This document shows positions 10,834 to 22,213 of a DNA stretch of 39,519 bases, piece after piece. A model generated the notes under the pieces. The model was not told where the DNA came from and ran no database searches. It saw nothing but the letters and a program-made list of their open reading frames with translations. The position numbers and the translations under genes are program-made. This stretch comes from Chara braunii. Taxonomy: Eukaryota; Streptophyta; Charophyceae; Charales; Characeae. The stretch lies in the NCBI GenBank assembly GCA_003427395.1, contig BFEA01000068.1, positions 2,000,201 through 2,039,719 on the forward strand. The letters run 5' to 3'. Within the stretch, counting starts at the first letter, position 1, and each line of letters starts with the position of its first letter.

Positions 10834-11358
10834 TCACTTATAGGAGCGTGGTACTTCATAATCTTCATCATCATTTTCATTCAGGAAATTATCAACATAG
10901 GCTGATTTTTCAATCGTCCCGTTTACATCTTCTTCTTCCTCTTTTCTCCATTCAATCCTGCTCAGACTATCTGTCTTGTTCTTCTCAGTATAAATTTTTT
11001 CCAACTTAAAATCAAAAGTCCAGATGAAGGCAATCCACCTGCTGATTGTTGGATCTACTTGTTGGTGCTTCTTAAAGACACCAATCACAGCAGATGCATC
11101 AGTCCTCAAGATGAATCTCCTCCCTAGTACATAGTGCCTGAAGCATCTGAGGTTATGGATGATTATCAGCAACTCTTTTCTGAATTGGGTATAACTTCTT
11201 TTTGTGGAGTTAAGAGTCCTGCTCTCAAATCTCAGAGGTTTTTCTTTCTCATTTTCATCTTTCTGAATGAGCACACCACCTAGAGCAACTGATCCTCCAT
11301 TCGCCTCGATGATGAAAGGTATTGCCTCCTCATCATCATAAAAAAACACTCCCAACAC
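10834..11358 (-). pseudogene. RNase H domain of Pol
   Basis: A 174-codon open stretch with KPLRFESRTLNSTKRSY, FRKELLIII, RRFILRTDAS and KTDSLSRI, the standard Ty3/gypsy RNase H order. The Glu of KELL and the Asp of RTDA and TDSLSR are present. The first catalytic Asp, expected in TDAS, is Asn (IIEANGGS; AAT for GAT). It would degrade RNA in the RNA-DNA hybrid. The frame is shared with the integrase downstream, and two stops separate it from the RT above. Confidence 0.88.
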
Positions 11359-12500
11359 TGGACTCTCACATTTTAATTTCTCCTGTAGAGTCTCTGCAGC
11401 GGCTTATCTTTTCTCATTTCATGCTAAATTAGCCCCTTGCCTTACCATCTCCCTCAAAGGCTCTGCAAGGGTAGCAAAATGAGGAATGAAATCCTCCAGA
11501 ATCCACAGACTAGACTCCCAAGAAGTTTCTAATGTTTGTCACTCTTTTGAGTGGCAGAGGTCAGTTTAAGATTTTATCTATCTTTTTGGGGTCAGGACTC
11601 CTACCCTTGGAGAAACATCTGAAGCCCAAGATGATTACTTCTGGCTGAAAGAGAAGGGACTATGGTCCACTGACAGTCAGGTTATACTTCTGAAGTCTCT
11701 CTATGACCATCTTCACTCCTTCAACGTGTTCCCAGACAAACTTTCTGACTCCTCCTGCGACTAAAGTCTCATCCCTTACTAGGGGTCCTTTCACGAGATT
11801 GTCATCAATGTAGGGGTTGGTTATTTCGGAAAAAATATATTGAATGATTTGGATCATATCCCTTCGAACCACTGTCACACCATTAGTCCAACCTTGAGGT
11901 ACCACACACATCTGAATGAGCCCTCTTGGCGTGTGCATGGCAGTCATTGGCCGGCTAGTGGGATCAATGGGAAACTGATCATAGTCAGAATATAAATCGA
12001 CTAGGGAATAAATGTGTCGACCAGCAAAAGATTCAAAGAGGAGATTAGCATTAGGAAGACTACCTGCGTCACGTACCGTCACAGAGTTGAGTTTCTGAAG
12101 ATTCTGTATCCATCTCAATCCACCCCCTGGTTTCCAAAAGCACAACTAATGGTTAGCATACGGTCCATCAACAGGTTCAGCAACGTTAGAAACAATCTTC
12201 TTGTCAAGATATTTTACAACCTCTGCTTCTTCTTTCAGGGTATACTTGGTCGGCCTATCATTCCATGGAGCATGATCAACTATCCAAATTTTGACCATCT
12301 TGATCAAATTCACATCCAACCGCCCTCTCTCTTCATCCTTAAAGGGGAATGCACCTGAAAACTCCTGACACATTTTGAAGATATATTATTTCTCTTTAGG
12401 CAGGATAAACTGATCCGAGTCTATCTTCATTGTGTCAAATCTCTTTTTGGTGAACCTATTCCCCAATTTTGCAAATTCTCCTAATGCTTTAATAATTTTT
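11359..12500 (-). pseudogene. Reverse transcriptase domain of Pol
   Basis: The N-terminal part (12373-12146) has VDHAPWNDRP and AEPVDGPYANH. It stops at a TAG exactly where a Trp codon is usual in the family. The palm (12145-11660) has RWIQNLQKLN, the first catalytic Asp in YSLVDLYSDYDQ, VPQGWTN, and the active site as PYIDDN. VRKFVWEH follows, typical of the basidiomycete-type lineage. Past a TAG the frame continues with PEVIILGF and RNFLGV, then shifts near 11525 into SLWILEDFIPHFATLAEPL. Both palm Asp motifs are kept. Enzyme role: copies genomic RNA into DNA, primed at 17425-17442. Confidence 0.9.
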
Positions 12501-12562
12501 CCTCTTTTTTTTCAGTGCTTCATAATAATCATTTTCTATTAGGACTGTCACTGGGTTTTTCT

Positions 12563-13781
12563 TCACCCCCTTGAGCTTATATTTTCTCTTTGACCCAGTG
12601 GATATTTTTCTAAAAAATGATGAGTCGATGCAAATTTTAATTTTATCCTTCCTCCCTTAGCAGTCTCTACAACTTTCTTAAATGCTTCAATTTGTTCATC
12701 TTCATCTTTGAGATTACCAAGGGCCTTTATCATTTTTGAAACTTGATCAATACCCACTGAAATTTTTTTTTTTACCTCTTGTTTGCCTTCTTCTCTTAGT
12801 CTCCTAATCTTTTCAGTAGACTCTTCCTTTCTGATTGAATTAGCAGACAATCGATGCTTGAAATCATTTTTAGTGCAGACCATAAAGGTCTGTTCCTGAG
12901 CAGTCTCAGGATCTTGTAAGCCAATCCAAGATGACCCCTCATGACCGAAAAATTGGACAACCTCCATTCTATGCAAGAATGGAGTGCCCAAGGTACAGTT
13001 ATGGTCCAGCTCTGGCACTACAAAGCTCAGTAATTCCACCGACATGGTCCCAACTGATAGGCAGATTGTCAATAAATCCGACCACAAAAAGCTCTCCTGC
13101 AGTATTACTCATTATGTTTTGCGCAAGTCTATCAATAGATAAGTCACAAACTTTCATTGTTCTTCGAGAAAGGAGTATCATCTCATCCCCAGAGTGCACT
13201 AAGGCTCGAATTTTCACTTGATCAATATGAATAGTCAAGTGCTCACATTCCATGGTTGCGAATCTCATCTTACAACCCGGTAGTGATTTGTTCACCTTAC
13301 TGGGAAAAATTGAACCCAAGTAATTAACTTCTAATTTTTTCTTCTCAATCAGCTTCTTCAGTTCTTCTCTCAGTTTAGGTGTTAGAGTCATTGCTTCCTT
13401 GAAAGACGAAGTTACTTTTGTTTCTTCCAACATTTTGGCAATTACGTTAGTAATCACTGTCCCATTCTCCAAATCACTCTTGAAAATAAATTTCATTTTC
13501 CTTCCTTGTTCATTTCTCCTATGTGAAAATTCTGGTTCTGGGTCATCAAGGATATTAATAAGAGACCCCTCAGTTTTCCTTATTTTCCTTTCCTCTATCA
13601 TCTGAGACGTCAAATGTGCTTGAAGGTTGCTCAGTTCACCAAACACAACACTGGGCTCCATGACGAGTTCTGGAGGTAGATCATTATCAAATGACATCAT
13701 GTTGGTCAGAAAGTGAGCCGTTTCATTAGAAGGAGATTCTACTAATTCGAGAGGGCTCTGAGAAGTAAAATTCTCTTCCAA
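12563..13781 (-). pseudogene. Aspartic protease region of Pol
   Basis: The first frame (13781-12999) contains IRALVHSGDEM. This matches the LVDTGA active-site motif of retropepsins, but the catalytic Asp is His (CAC for GAC). The second frame (13087-12563) continues with FVVPELDHN and LGTPFL, the second conserved part of retropepsins (ILG.PFL). A one-base frameshift lies where the two frames overlap (13087-12999). Upstream, 13781 joins Gag in the same frame through a TAG stop, so Gag and protease were probably one frame. The enzyme would cut the polyprotein. As seen it cannot work. Confidence 0.75.
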
Positions 13782-13817
13782 TGGAGGCTCGGTTACTGAA
13801 GCCTCGTCAGACGCATC

Positions 13818-14247
13818 CTATGTCAAAGTTAAAGAGTGTAAAGACCGCTCGATCGTGGTATGAGGGTCACTTGTTTCTTGCACAAGTTCATTAGGCAGTT
13901 CATCAATAAGGAAATGAACATTCACATTGGTCTTTCTCTTCTTCTTCTTCATCATCTTTTCATCATGTTTAAGAGCAAAAAGTCTCATACCTCCTGGATG
14001 TCTAGGGTCCAACTTGTTTCACGAACTATCACAGACATGGCCCATAGCATCCTTCTTTGTCACCCCACTCCTTACATCCTCCTCAAGAGGTCTGCAATAT
14101 GTGGTAGTGTGACCCCCTTCACCACAATAGTAGCGGACAAAACTCTTCTTAGGACGGTTATCATACTTCCTTCTTTCTCTGTTTCCCCTGTCACCATTCC
14201 CTCCATTATTTCTGGATCTAGAGGAATTTTTCCTCTTACCATAACCC

Positions 14248-14282
<35 letters not shown>

Positions 14283-15082
14283 TTCCTCTTCACTTTCACC
14301 TTTCTTCTTCCCTCTGTCATCCACAGCATGGTTTGCAGGCATTGCAGGCATATAGTTAGTCATCACTCTTTGAATAATATTTTCAGCACTCAGATTGTTC
14401 CCTCTGTTCATACCATTCTCAGTCTCTCAGTCCTTGGTCAATGTACTGATCTGATCTAGTAACCATTTCTTATGAGAAACTGTAGGGAGAGTTCTAACAG
14501 TTGCAACCATTTCATCCCATCTGAGAGGGTAGTGTTGAGCTTAATTAAAAACTGTCTGTCTTTCAGTGTCAGTAAAATTTGTCAAAAATATATAGCATCT
14601 CTAAGCTTCGTCCAAATATGAGATTCTTCTTGCTGTTCGGATGAAGGTCTGAAGAAAAAAATTAAAAGTATCATACTTAGCTCTTCTGATGTTGAGTAAA
14701 TCCTTAGTTGTAGTTGGAACTGAGTCATTCTCAAATTATTTTTTCATTCTCTCTTTGACCTCTTCCCATGTAGTGGCCCCTTCCATCAACTCATGAACAG
14801 CCAACCTCGAGTCAGTGTCACAGTAAGATAGAAGTGCTTAAGTCGTTGTTTGTCTATCCAGTCATGGCTGAACCCAAATAATTCATACTCTTCCAGAAAA
14901 TCATTTTCTTGAGGTCCTCTGAAACAGGAAATTCTCTCATCTGGCCTCTTTGCTCTTGCAATATCTGACCCAACTTTGATTGTGTCCACTCTCTCGACCA
15001 GTTCCCGTATAACCCCTACCAAGACCTCTTCATTTGTCCCCGCAGATGAGCTAGGTCTTGAACTACATGCCAGCTTGACCAT
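13818..15082 (-). pseudogene. gag: Gag: capsid-like region and zinc knuckle
   Basis: The capsid part starts in one frame (15082-14815) with ENDFLEEYELFGFSHDW. It continues after a one-base shift in the frame 14813-13818 with TTWEEVKERM, which is the usual Gag capsid pattern. Stops lie at 14736-14738, 14601-14603, 14541-14543, 14427-14429 and 14019-14021. The nucleocapsid part (14411-14019) has a run of about twelve Asp encoded by TCA repeats, a basic Arg/Asn/Gly stretch and a CCHC knuckle. In the knuckle the first Cys is Arg, one base from a Cys codon. The capsid packages the RNA and the knuckle binds it. Decayed. Confidence 0.8.
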
Positions 15083-15143
15083 AAACTTTCCCGGATACTT
15101 TCTTCTCTCTTTCTGTCACTCTTGTCCTTTTTTTCCTTGTTCT

Positions 15144-15704
15144 TCAATCTCTCACTCTTCTCGCAAGAGATACATGCTCGTTCCTCTCTTGTCTTGTTTG
15201 CTTTACCCCTTGAGAATTTTGTACATAAAGAGTATAAGCAATAATAGATTGGGTAGTGATCAACGGCAATGCAATCCTTCTCAGCCTTCCAATGTAATCT
15301 TCAATCAACTCTCTTTTATCATCCCTACTCAAACTTTTATTATAACATTTTACAATACCTCGGATCATAAAATATCGAGTCAAGTCTATAATCTCATAGT
15401 CAAATTGCATTGTTTACAACCCGATGTTGATCCTTTTGGCAAGAGAGACTCGTTCCCCAGAAGTGTGGTATGCTATTCTTTCAGCAGTTCCTACTTTCAC
15501 CACCTTTAATAAATAGCTTATCTCAGTCTGATCAGTGAAAATTCTCAGAGCAGAATCTCTCATTCGATCAAAGAAAGGATGCAAGAACTCAAGCTCATCC
15601 AGGGTCGAAAGATCCCTGTCAGAGATCCGAAGAGTCCCTTTTATCTTGATTATTCCCTCTTCCAGTACAACCCCGAACGTTAACTGTTCAACCAAGCTGA
15701 GCAT
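15144..15704 (-). pseudogene. Internal copies D and E of a related segment
   Basis: Two ORFs in one frame (15704-15414 and 15410-15144) separated by a single stop. They resemble each other: ELEFLHPFFDRMRDSAL in D lines up with KRELIEDYIGRLRRIAL in E. Both end with VSLAKR or VSLARR, as LAKR does in the LTR ORF. This is an internal duplication within the Gag leader region. No known domain was recognised. Confidence 0.45.
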
Positions 15705-15706
15705 CG

Positions 15707-16209
15707 TTAACCTTCATAGGAAATATCAGAAAGATATATCTCAGGTTGGACATAATAAGGGATTTCGAAGTTGTGCTCAAAGGTACTCAAAAACAGGGAT
15801 TTTATCATCACAGTAGAGTCTTTCTTCCTTGCCTTACCAATTTCAGTAATAGCCTCCAGCAGAGGCATCCAATCTCTCCTGTCTTTAAATCCCTCAGCAA
15901 TTGAGAACTCAGGGAGTCTTTCAAATTCCCTTACTCCCACTCTCCATGTTACTTTCCTTCTTAACTTTTCTAGTCATTTTTTTGTCCGCTCAAGAGACTG
16001 ACATACGCCCCTTTTAAATACTCCAAGTAGTCAACTTCCTCCTCTAGACAGATAGAGGAGTAAACCCTCACATCCAAACTGTCAAAGTTCAAGAATTTAA
16101 CTACAGGAATATGAAATACTATATATCATTTCCCACAAATCTCATGCATCAAGATTACAAAGGGATTATCACACCCTGCCACCTGATAAAGTTTGCCCCT
16201 CACAGTAGT
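15707..16209 (-). pseudogene. Internal copy C of the unknown tandem module, frameshifted
   Basis: Two frames cover this copy. The first (16209-15970) contains NPFVIL and FHIP, with one stop. The second (from about 15965 to 15707) contains LPEFSIAE, RDWMPLLEAI and FEIP. These match the proline/W segment and the FEFP motif of the LTR ORF in the same order. The copy seems to hold the C-terminal half of one module and the next segment. Boundaries are approximate because of frameshifts. Confidence 0.42.
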
Positions 16210-16220
16210 TATCCTAGCTA

Positions 16221-16718
16221 CTAAGAGTGTTCTTCATGGGCTCTCTTTACTTTCCATGCAAAATTTATCATGGCAAACCAATTGTCTCTCGATGGACTGA
16301 TATCAGGTAAGGGAGAAGCTGGGAGTCCATCAAAGACGGTAAATCAAGTAGATCCAATGAAGCATTTGTTTTCCTTCTCAAGTCTCTCTTTCTCTCTCAG
16401 TACAACCTCTTCAACAAATCCTCAGCATCTCCCATACACTGCTTCGGTACTTCTCTATTTCGAGACATAAATTCTTACATCATACACATCCAGGTCTGTG
16501 AAATAAAAGGTCGGTACATATAATCGTTCCTGCTCCCATCCACTCTCAACCATCTCATATCTGATAGCCTCATATGGGAACATCTCCTTCTCACTCAGAG
16601 TATTTAGTGACCTTAGAAGACACTCGACCTTCTCTTGGCTTCGGTCAGAACCTCTGTCAAATTTCAACCTTCTCTGTCCGATTTCCTCTGCTGAAACCTC
16701 TTTAGTTCTCATGACCAC
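16221..16718 (-). pseudogene. Internal copy B of the unknown tandem module
   Basis: Read in one frame from 16718 to a double TAG at 16221, with three internal stops, the first at 16455-16457. The N-terminal part has LNTLSEKEMFPYE, matching LNQIASKESFPYS in the LTR ORF, and VYDVR matching VKDLR. Past the stops the frame continues with a proline segment (LPASPLPD) and NWFAMI, matching copies A and L in order. It is clearly a paralogue and clearly decayed. Function unknown. Confidence 0.52.
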
Positions 16719-17115
16719 CTGTTATTTTCTCCCATGTCAGTACCATGCTGATAATTGGCAACCAGTTAGTCTCATCACAATAGTTGTCAGGTATAGGAGG
16801 GATCGGAATAGTCTCGTATGTTACTTGCATTACACCTCATTCCACTTTCTTCTTTTGCTTGATCAGATTTGTCTTTTCATCATAGATAAATTGGGTCACA
16901 ATCTTCCATACCCAATTAAAGTTTTCATCATCCTTGCTGCCTCCTTCTTTGACGTATGAGCAGATATTATAGATATCTTCCTCCAAGAAGTGAGTCAGCA
17001 CTACGCAGATGGTCGAGCCACGGGAGTGATAACCGCAACAACCCTCATACCGATAAAGAAATATCCCATTGAAGGTGAGTTTGGATAGCTCTCTCAGTGC
17101 ACTGTCGACCAGCAT
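16702..17115 (-). pseudogene. Internal copy A of the unknown tandem module
   Basis: First coding segment after the primer site. One frame runs from 17115 to a TAA at 16702, interrupted by one TGA at 16837-16839. Its first 85 residues match the LTR ORF almost without gaps, with shared FLYRY, VVLTHF and FNWVW positions. After the stop comes a proline segment (IPIPPIPD) matching PKPPVP of the LTR ORF, then NWLPII. The family is unknown. It overlaps the next module by a few codons in another frame, so the modules were probably joined before decay. It is likely part of a long N-terminal extension of Gag. Confidence 0.55.
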
Positions 17116-17424
17116 TTGTCTTGATCTGATTTGCTCTTTCTTTCAATTCCTTTAGTGTATTGGGAGGTAATAGAGCATACATGATATCAAACTCGATTCT
17201 CTCCAGCAATTAATATCAGTCTCCTTTCCCGGCCTAGTGTGGTACCTCACATAACAAGAGATAAATCTCGGTTAGCAATTAATCTCATCAAGAGAGTAAT
17301 AGCTCAAGAAACATTGCAAAATCAATTTGAAAAATTCTGAAATTGTCAACTGTTCTCAAGGCCTAATCAAAGTTCAAAGATGCTTGCTGACCCAACCTCG
17401 CTCTGAACATGAAAAATTTTAATG

Positions 17425-17442
17425 TTCCCGACAACGGCGTCA
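17425..17442 (-). other. Primer binding site, tRNA-Asp-like
   Basis: Read on the minus strand the site is TGACGCCGTTGTCGGGAA. It differs at three positions from TGGCGCCGTTGCCGGGGA, the tRNA-Asp-complementary site widely used by plant Ty3/gypsy elements. It lies four bases inside the proposed LTR end at 17447, which is the expected place. The mismatches may be decay or a different isoacceptor. This site sets both the strand and the 5' LTR assignment. Confidence 0.78.
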
Positions 17443-17893
17443 TTTTTGTCGCACTTTTTTCTAGTCGGACCGCTTCAAGCGACCGGAAAGCCAACAAGCT
17501 GTCACGCAGGATTTTAGATGCGGTTTAAATTAAATCAAATAAAATAAATAAAGCAAATCCATTATGTTGTGTGCATCCGGCTTCGAGCGAGACCCTTCAA
17601 TTGCGGTCTTCGCCGGTCCCCGGTCTTAGGAATCTTTTATTTTGATTCGGAACAGTGAAAAATCATGCAAATAATAATCATGAGATACTGATATGTCATG
17701 CATGCATCAATTTTGTCGGTCTACTAATTTTGAGAACTGTGAAAGAATCATCAAAGAGTACAGTCATCAAGCATACAACAATGCAAGAGGCAAGTCTGAC
17801 TGACTTGAGCAATGACAAAGTTAAATGAGGGAAGAATAAGAACTCGTAATAGTCTCATAAAGTACATATGGAAGTGAGCATGACCAACATCAA

Positions 17894-18082
17894 TCAAGAG
17901 TCCTCGCTCATCCCTCTGAACCTCACACTCAATCTCTTATTTTGTTGCCTGTCGTTTGGGTTTCTTCCAATGTCTCCGTACTCTTTGAGTCTGTAGCCTC
18001 TGAATGTAGAGCCACCTAAAGCCTGCAAGCTCTGAGCATTTTCATCCAAGTCCCATGATGCGGAAATTAACAATGGCACCAA
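17894..18082 (-). pseudogene. Possible frameshifted continuation of the LTR module
   Basis: A 62-codon frame begins just after the stop of the 202-codon ORF, in another frame. Its start (SLVPLL in extended frame) resembles SLVEQL in the internal module at 15704, which would continue the same protein. The similarity is short and the call is weak. Confidence 0.25.
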
Positions 18083-18089
18083 ACTCCTC

Positions 18090-18698
18090 TCATAGTGTAG
18101 GAAGATATGGCTGAGAGAAGATATCTCGTCTGAGATGTGGGAACTCGAATGGCTCAGTCACTGCTTCGTAATCGATCACTGCAGAGGAGATGTACCTCTT
18201 GGCTAGGTCTACAAGGTCACCCAAGCATGATCCGTCAGTGAAGTAGTAAGGAACCGGAGGTTTGGGGTAGTCTGTAAAGAGCTTGGGGCCAAAGTTGTAG
18301 ACCAGCTTCGAGTCCCCCTTGAGTCTCTCAACTTTCCATTGTACGAACCTAGCTGTTGCCACCCAAACTGCGTCAAAGTGCGGATGTGTCTCATTCTCTT
18401 TCTTCAGATTTACCCGCAGGTCTTTCACCGTACCTCCTGCATATACTGTAAGGGCGACAAAGATTGACAGATCTTCGCGCTTGAAGCCGTCAATCTTGGC
18501 ATAACTGTATGGGAAACTTTCCTTTGAGGCTATCTGATTGAGACCGTCGAGGACTGACTGCTCGACTGAAATGGGGTTGATCTCACTCATGGGCCCGATT
18601 AAATAAGTACTTTCTGATAAAAGGAAATGAAGACGGATTTTGACTGATGTATGTCCGTTGCACGTTGAATCGACCGTTGCCCACTGATTGGAGGGCAA
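18090..18698 (-). CDS. ORF inside the 5' LTR, unknown retroelement module
   Basis: An uninterrupted 202-codon frame in the U5 part of the LTR. The likely start is the methionine of MSEINPIS near residue 37, because similarity to other modules begins just after it. I do not recognise the family. It aligns by eye with two internal modules (16702-17115 and 16221-16718). The shared pattern is a Leu-rich start with FPY or FLY (residues 62-64), a central VALTVY strand, an FDAVW motif near residue 109, a proline segment PKPPVP near 147 and LAKRY near 166. It then reaches FEFP, matched by FEIP in a further module. It would be one of the first ORFs on the genomic RNA. It is open while the rest of the element is full of stops. 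The identical tract shared by both LTRs covers it. Confidence 0.55.
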   Translation of the reverse strand: MPSNQWATVDSTCNGHTSVKIRLHFLLSESTYLIGPMSEINPISVEQSVLDGLNQIASKESFPYSYAKIDGFKREDLSIFVALTVYAGGTVKDLRVNLKKENETHPHFDAVWVATARFVQWKVERLKGDSKLVYNFGPKLFTDYPKPPVPYYFTDGSCLGDLVDLAKRYISSAVIDYEAVTEPFEFPHLRRDIFSQPYLPTL

Positions 18699-21600
18699 AA
18701 GCCACTAGATGAATGAACCCTTCGTCACTCTTGAACGCTGTCTGAAAGTTGTCTGATAGTTATCTGAAAAATTATCTGAAAGTTCGCTAATATTTTTAAA
18801 TCACTCAATAGTAGATTCACTCATCATAGTACTGCAAGATGGAACCGCAAGGGCCTTGAAGGGTGCCTCATTAAGTAATGCTTGACTAAATGATAAATTT
18901 CCAAAGAATGTTTTCTGCTTTGTCGTTCTGCCTTTTGCTGCATCACGCCGGGTACTCCTAATAATCTCTCCTCTTCTCACTCTTGTTGACGGCTACTGGG
19001 GGTCTCTTGTGCTCGACTCACTGTTTCTTCTGAAGAGAAAGTGCTATGCAATTGCCCGTCAGAACTGCAAAGGTAGAAGGTATACACAATAGCCTCGTGA
19101 CTCTTCACCGATCCTAATGGCCCTTCTCTCATTAATTTCCAGACTCGCCGAATGTTACTGATTGCCTTGTTTTCCCAGTCGTCTCCTTTGTTTTAAAGGA
19201 AGGAGTAAGTCACTTCCAACTTGCCTTTTCTATCCATAAATTTCTTCCCATCTCTTACCAAGACCCACTGTCATGACTATAACTTGTTTGCTCAGGGTCA
19301 ATTGACAACTCACTGAGTAAGGACTAAAGGACCTTCCATGAGCTCAACCCTTACTAATAGTCCTCCGGACCCAGTCCCTCAACTCCTTCTGAGTCTGAAC
19401 ACAGTGTTGTCGTCTAGCTTTGCTTCCCTAGACCTGTCATTCTCGAGTTAATTTAGACTGACACTGCAAGCCCGTCAGTCTAAACGAACTAGCCTTGATT
19501 TCTTTCCGTCAATAGAAAACCCCCAGTCCATGCACTTTCTCGTATAAGGCCGTCACCCAAGTCACAAGTGAAGCATTATTAATATGTTTCCACTTCGCCC
19601 GTCCCCTCAGATTCATTACACAACCTTGCACAAAGAGGAAATACGCATTGAGATTGTCGGTTGTTGTTAGACACGAGTCCTGGTCATCAATTTCCTACTG
19701 GCTCTATTGCAGAAAATGAGTGTCTGAGTGAGAACGGCTATTCGCCCGCCTGAACTTGTTCACCCAGTCCGAACACCCCATCAGTTTTCACCGCCTGGAT
19801 GTGGACCGAGTAGCTTGCATTTGAGAATAGCCCTTCGGGGTACAAGTTTTTCTCTTGACATGACTAATGCCCCCTCTCGGTGAAGGGTCCGATCTCTCAA
19901 CATCACAGAACACTCAGGTAGATTCTTATCATCACCGTTTATTTGGTCAACACCAGGCTTTAACTTGAAGTCTCAATCTCTAGCAATGTTAATCACTGTC
20001 AAGTAGAAACTTCACAACTAAGTAACATATTTTTCTCAATTGTCGTTTCCTCCCTCGAAAGTTCATTACTCAACCTTAAGTTCTCAGGAGGATCACTTTT
20101 AAAAGTTTTGACTAAAACTGGCTAATGGTTGTGCATTCTCCGATTTTCATGAGTGACCTCAATCTCATGCCACTGAGCTGATGTCTGATACTCAGGCTCA
20201 AGGTTACTAGCGAGGTTACAGAACTGGACACACTCTCTGCGTCACCCAGCCTCGGGTCCCGCACTAATGCAAAGAGGTCTATAAATTCACGCAGTCGTTA
20301 GTTAAGGACAGTTCTCATACCAAAAAAAAAACTTACTCAGTCACATACCCGTACGATCTTATAATCATTCACAGACTCATGCGATCATGCACGCACACTT
20401 CCGCATGAGTGCCCATGCACTTTTACTGTCAGAATCTCGAATGATCAAACGCTTACCCTTTGCTAGTGCTTGCCAACACTCTTAGACGTGCGCTTTACAG
20501 TTTCCCACTCTATCTGCAGTTTTTACCCTTCTCGGCAGAACTGACAAGTATGACTTCTGGTGTTGTAACCATCTACCGGGTTACAAAGAGCTCACTTCTC
20601 TTTTTGTCTCCCCCTTTTCTTTGCAAGGGACGCTACATTCACTCATCCAATCGGAAGGTTCAACTTTAATGGCGACTAACCTGTTTCACACCATCTGATT
20701 GAATGGTCGATGCACCCCAGCATTTTACGTCCGGATGATAGGTACATCACCAATGGCTTAATTAATCAGCCCATGAATGACCTCTTTCGAAGGGTCCTGC
20801 CGCATGTGGGATAACACAGGGGAGATTGACTATTTGCAAGGAGAGAGAAGGGTAAGCGAGTAACCAAAATAATAATAGTGATAATAATAATATAAGAACT
20901 AACAAAAAAATATTAAATATTTCGCTGAACATGGTTCAATCGTTTTCCCTGGTCACAAGGTTCTTCGAAGTCGCTTGAGCAAAGGCTCTTTCGCGTGGGA
21001 GTTTGTCTATTCAAATGGAAAGCTCACATTCTAAGTAACAGTGCACGGCGATTTATGGTTTGATCATCAGTGAGAAAAACAGGGGAGAAACACAATAACA
21101 GGCTACTTAAATTCCAAGATTCCGTACAACACTTGAATATTACAAAACCCAAGCTTTTCATTAGTAGCAAATACTCAATATAACACGTGATCTCCCTTCG
21201 CATGAGTTACCGTTATCCTTCAGTTATTGATAACTGATCTCAGTCACCCTGTAGATCTCTTACAATCACGCGTTGCGCCAATAACTAGGGAAGAGTGAGA
21301 GAGCATTAAGCAGGATAGTCTCATGACGACTGGCGTGGTCTACCAAGAGCAGTAAAAATTTATGCCTACTGTCTGCTCCCTTGAGATTTCCCTGACTAAA
21401 TTTCAAGTACTGTTAGAGCGCTTCCCCTGGCTCATGTATTGAGTCAGCCACCTTCTGGTACAACGGGGTAACGGAGCGTCCTCCACGCACAGTATAACGC
21501 GTTAGCCCCAGTTCATGGGCAAAACCAGAATACTAATATGAAATCGCTTATAACAGGTGATTTGTACTTCTTACTCGGCTAATAGGCCTCTCTCATCCAC

Positions 21601-22213
21601 TCGCTCAACTTTCCTATCATCCATTTTAGCATAAGTCCAACAGTAGTAGTAGGTGACATCAACAAAATGGCATGCCCATCTCCTCTCGAAACTCTACGTC
21701 TGTCCGATCCGCCACAACTTCACTGCAGAATTGCTAACACAACTCAAGCTTACTGTCCGTTCTTTTGTTTCCTTCTCCCCTTTTATGAGTACTTTGAACA
21801 CGCATTAATCTTTGAGTTGAATCACCGCCTCATTCTTGAGCACATTTGTCATGCAAAGCACCGCTTCGAACCCTCTCGCCTTCTTCAAGAACTTGTCAAG
21901 ACCCCCTCTCAATCCAAGTTCCTCATACTGACGGTCGGGCTTTAACACTTCACGTCCACAACCCAGTTGATGTTAACCCCGGTCCGCTCAGTGCACGCAT
22001 TCTCCATATGGGTTATACAGTCCTCTGTAACCACCTCTCGCATGTCGTCCTTTACCAATCTCGTGTTCTCGATGGCCCAGTCCTCTCCTCACTCACACCT
22101 TCGAAGCGTGATGCCTCACTAGTTTGTTCGGCCAGAGCGCGCACATTAACTCCCTCTCTTCCGCTCATTCGAAGGCGGCTACCACAGTGGCCGCTACTCA
22201 CCACGCACAGAAG

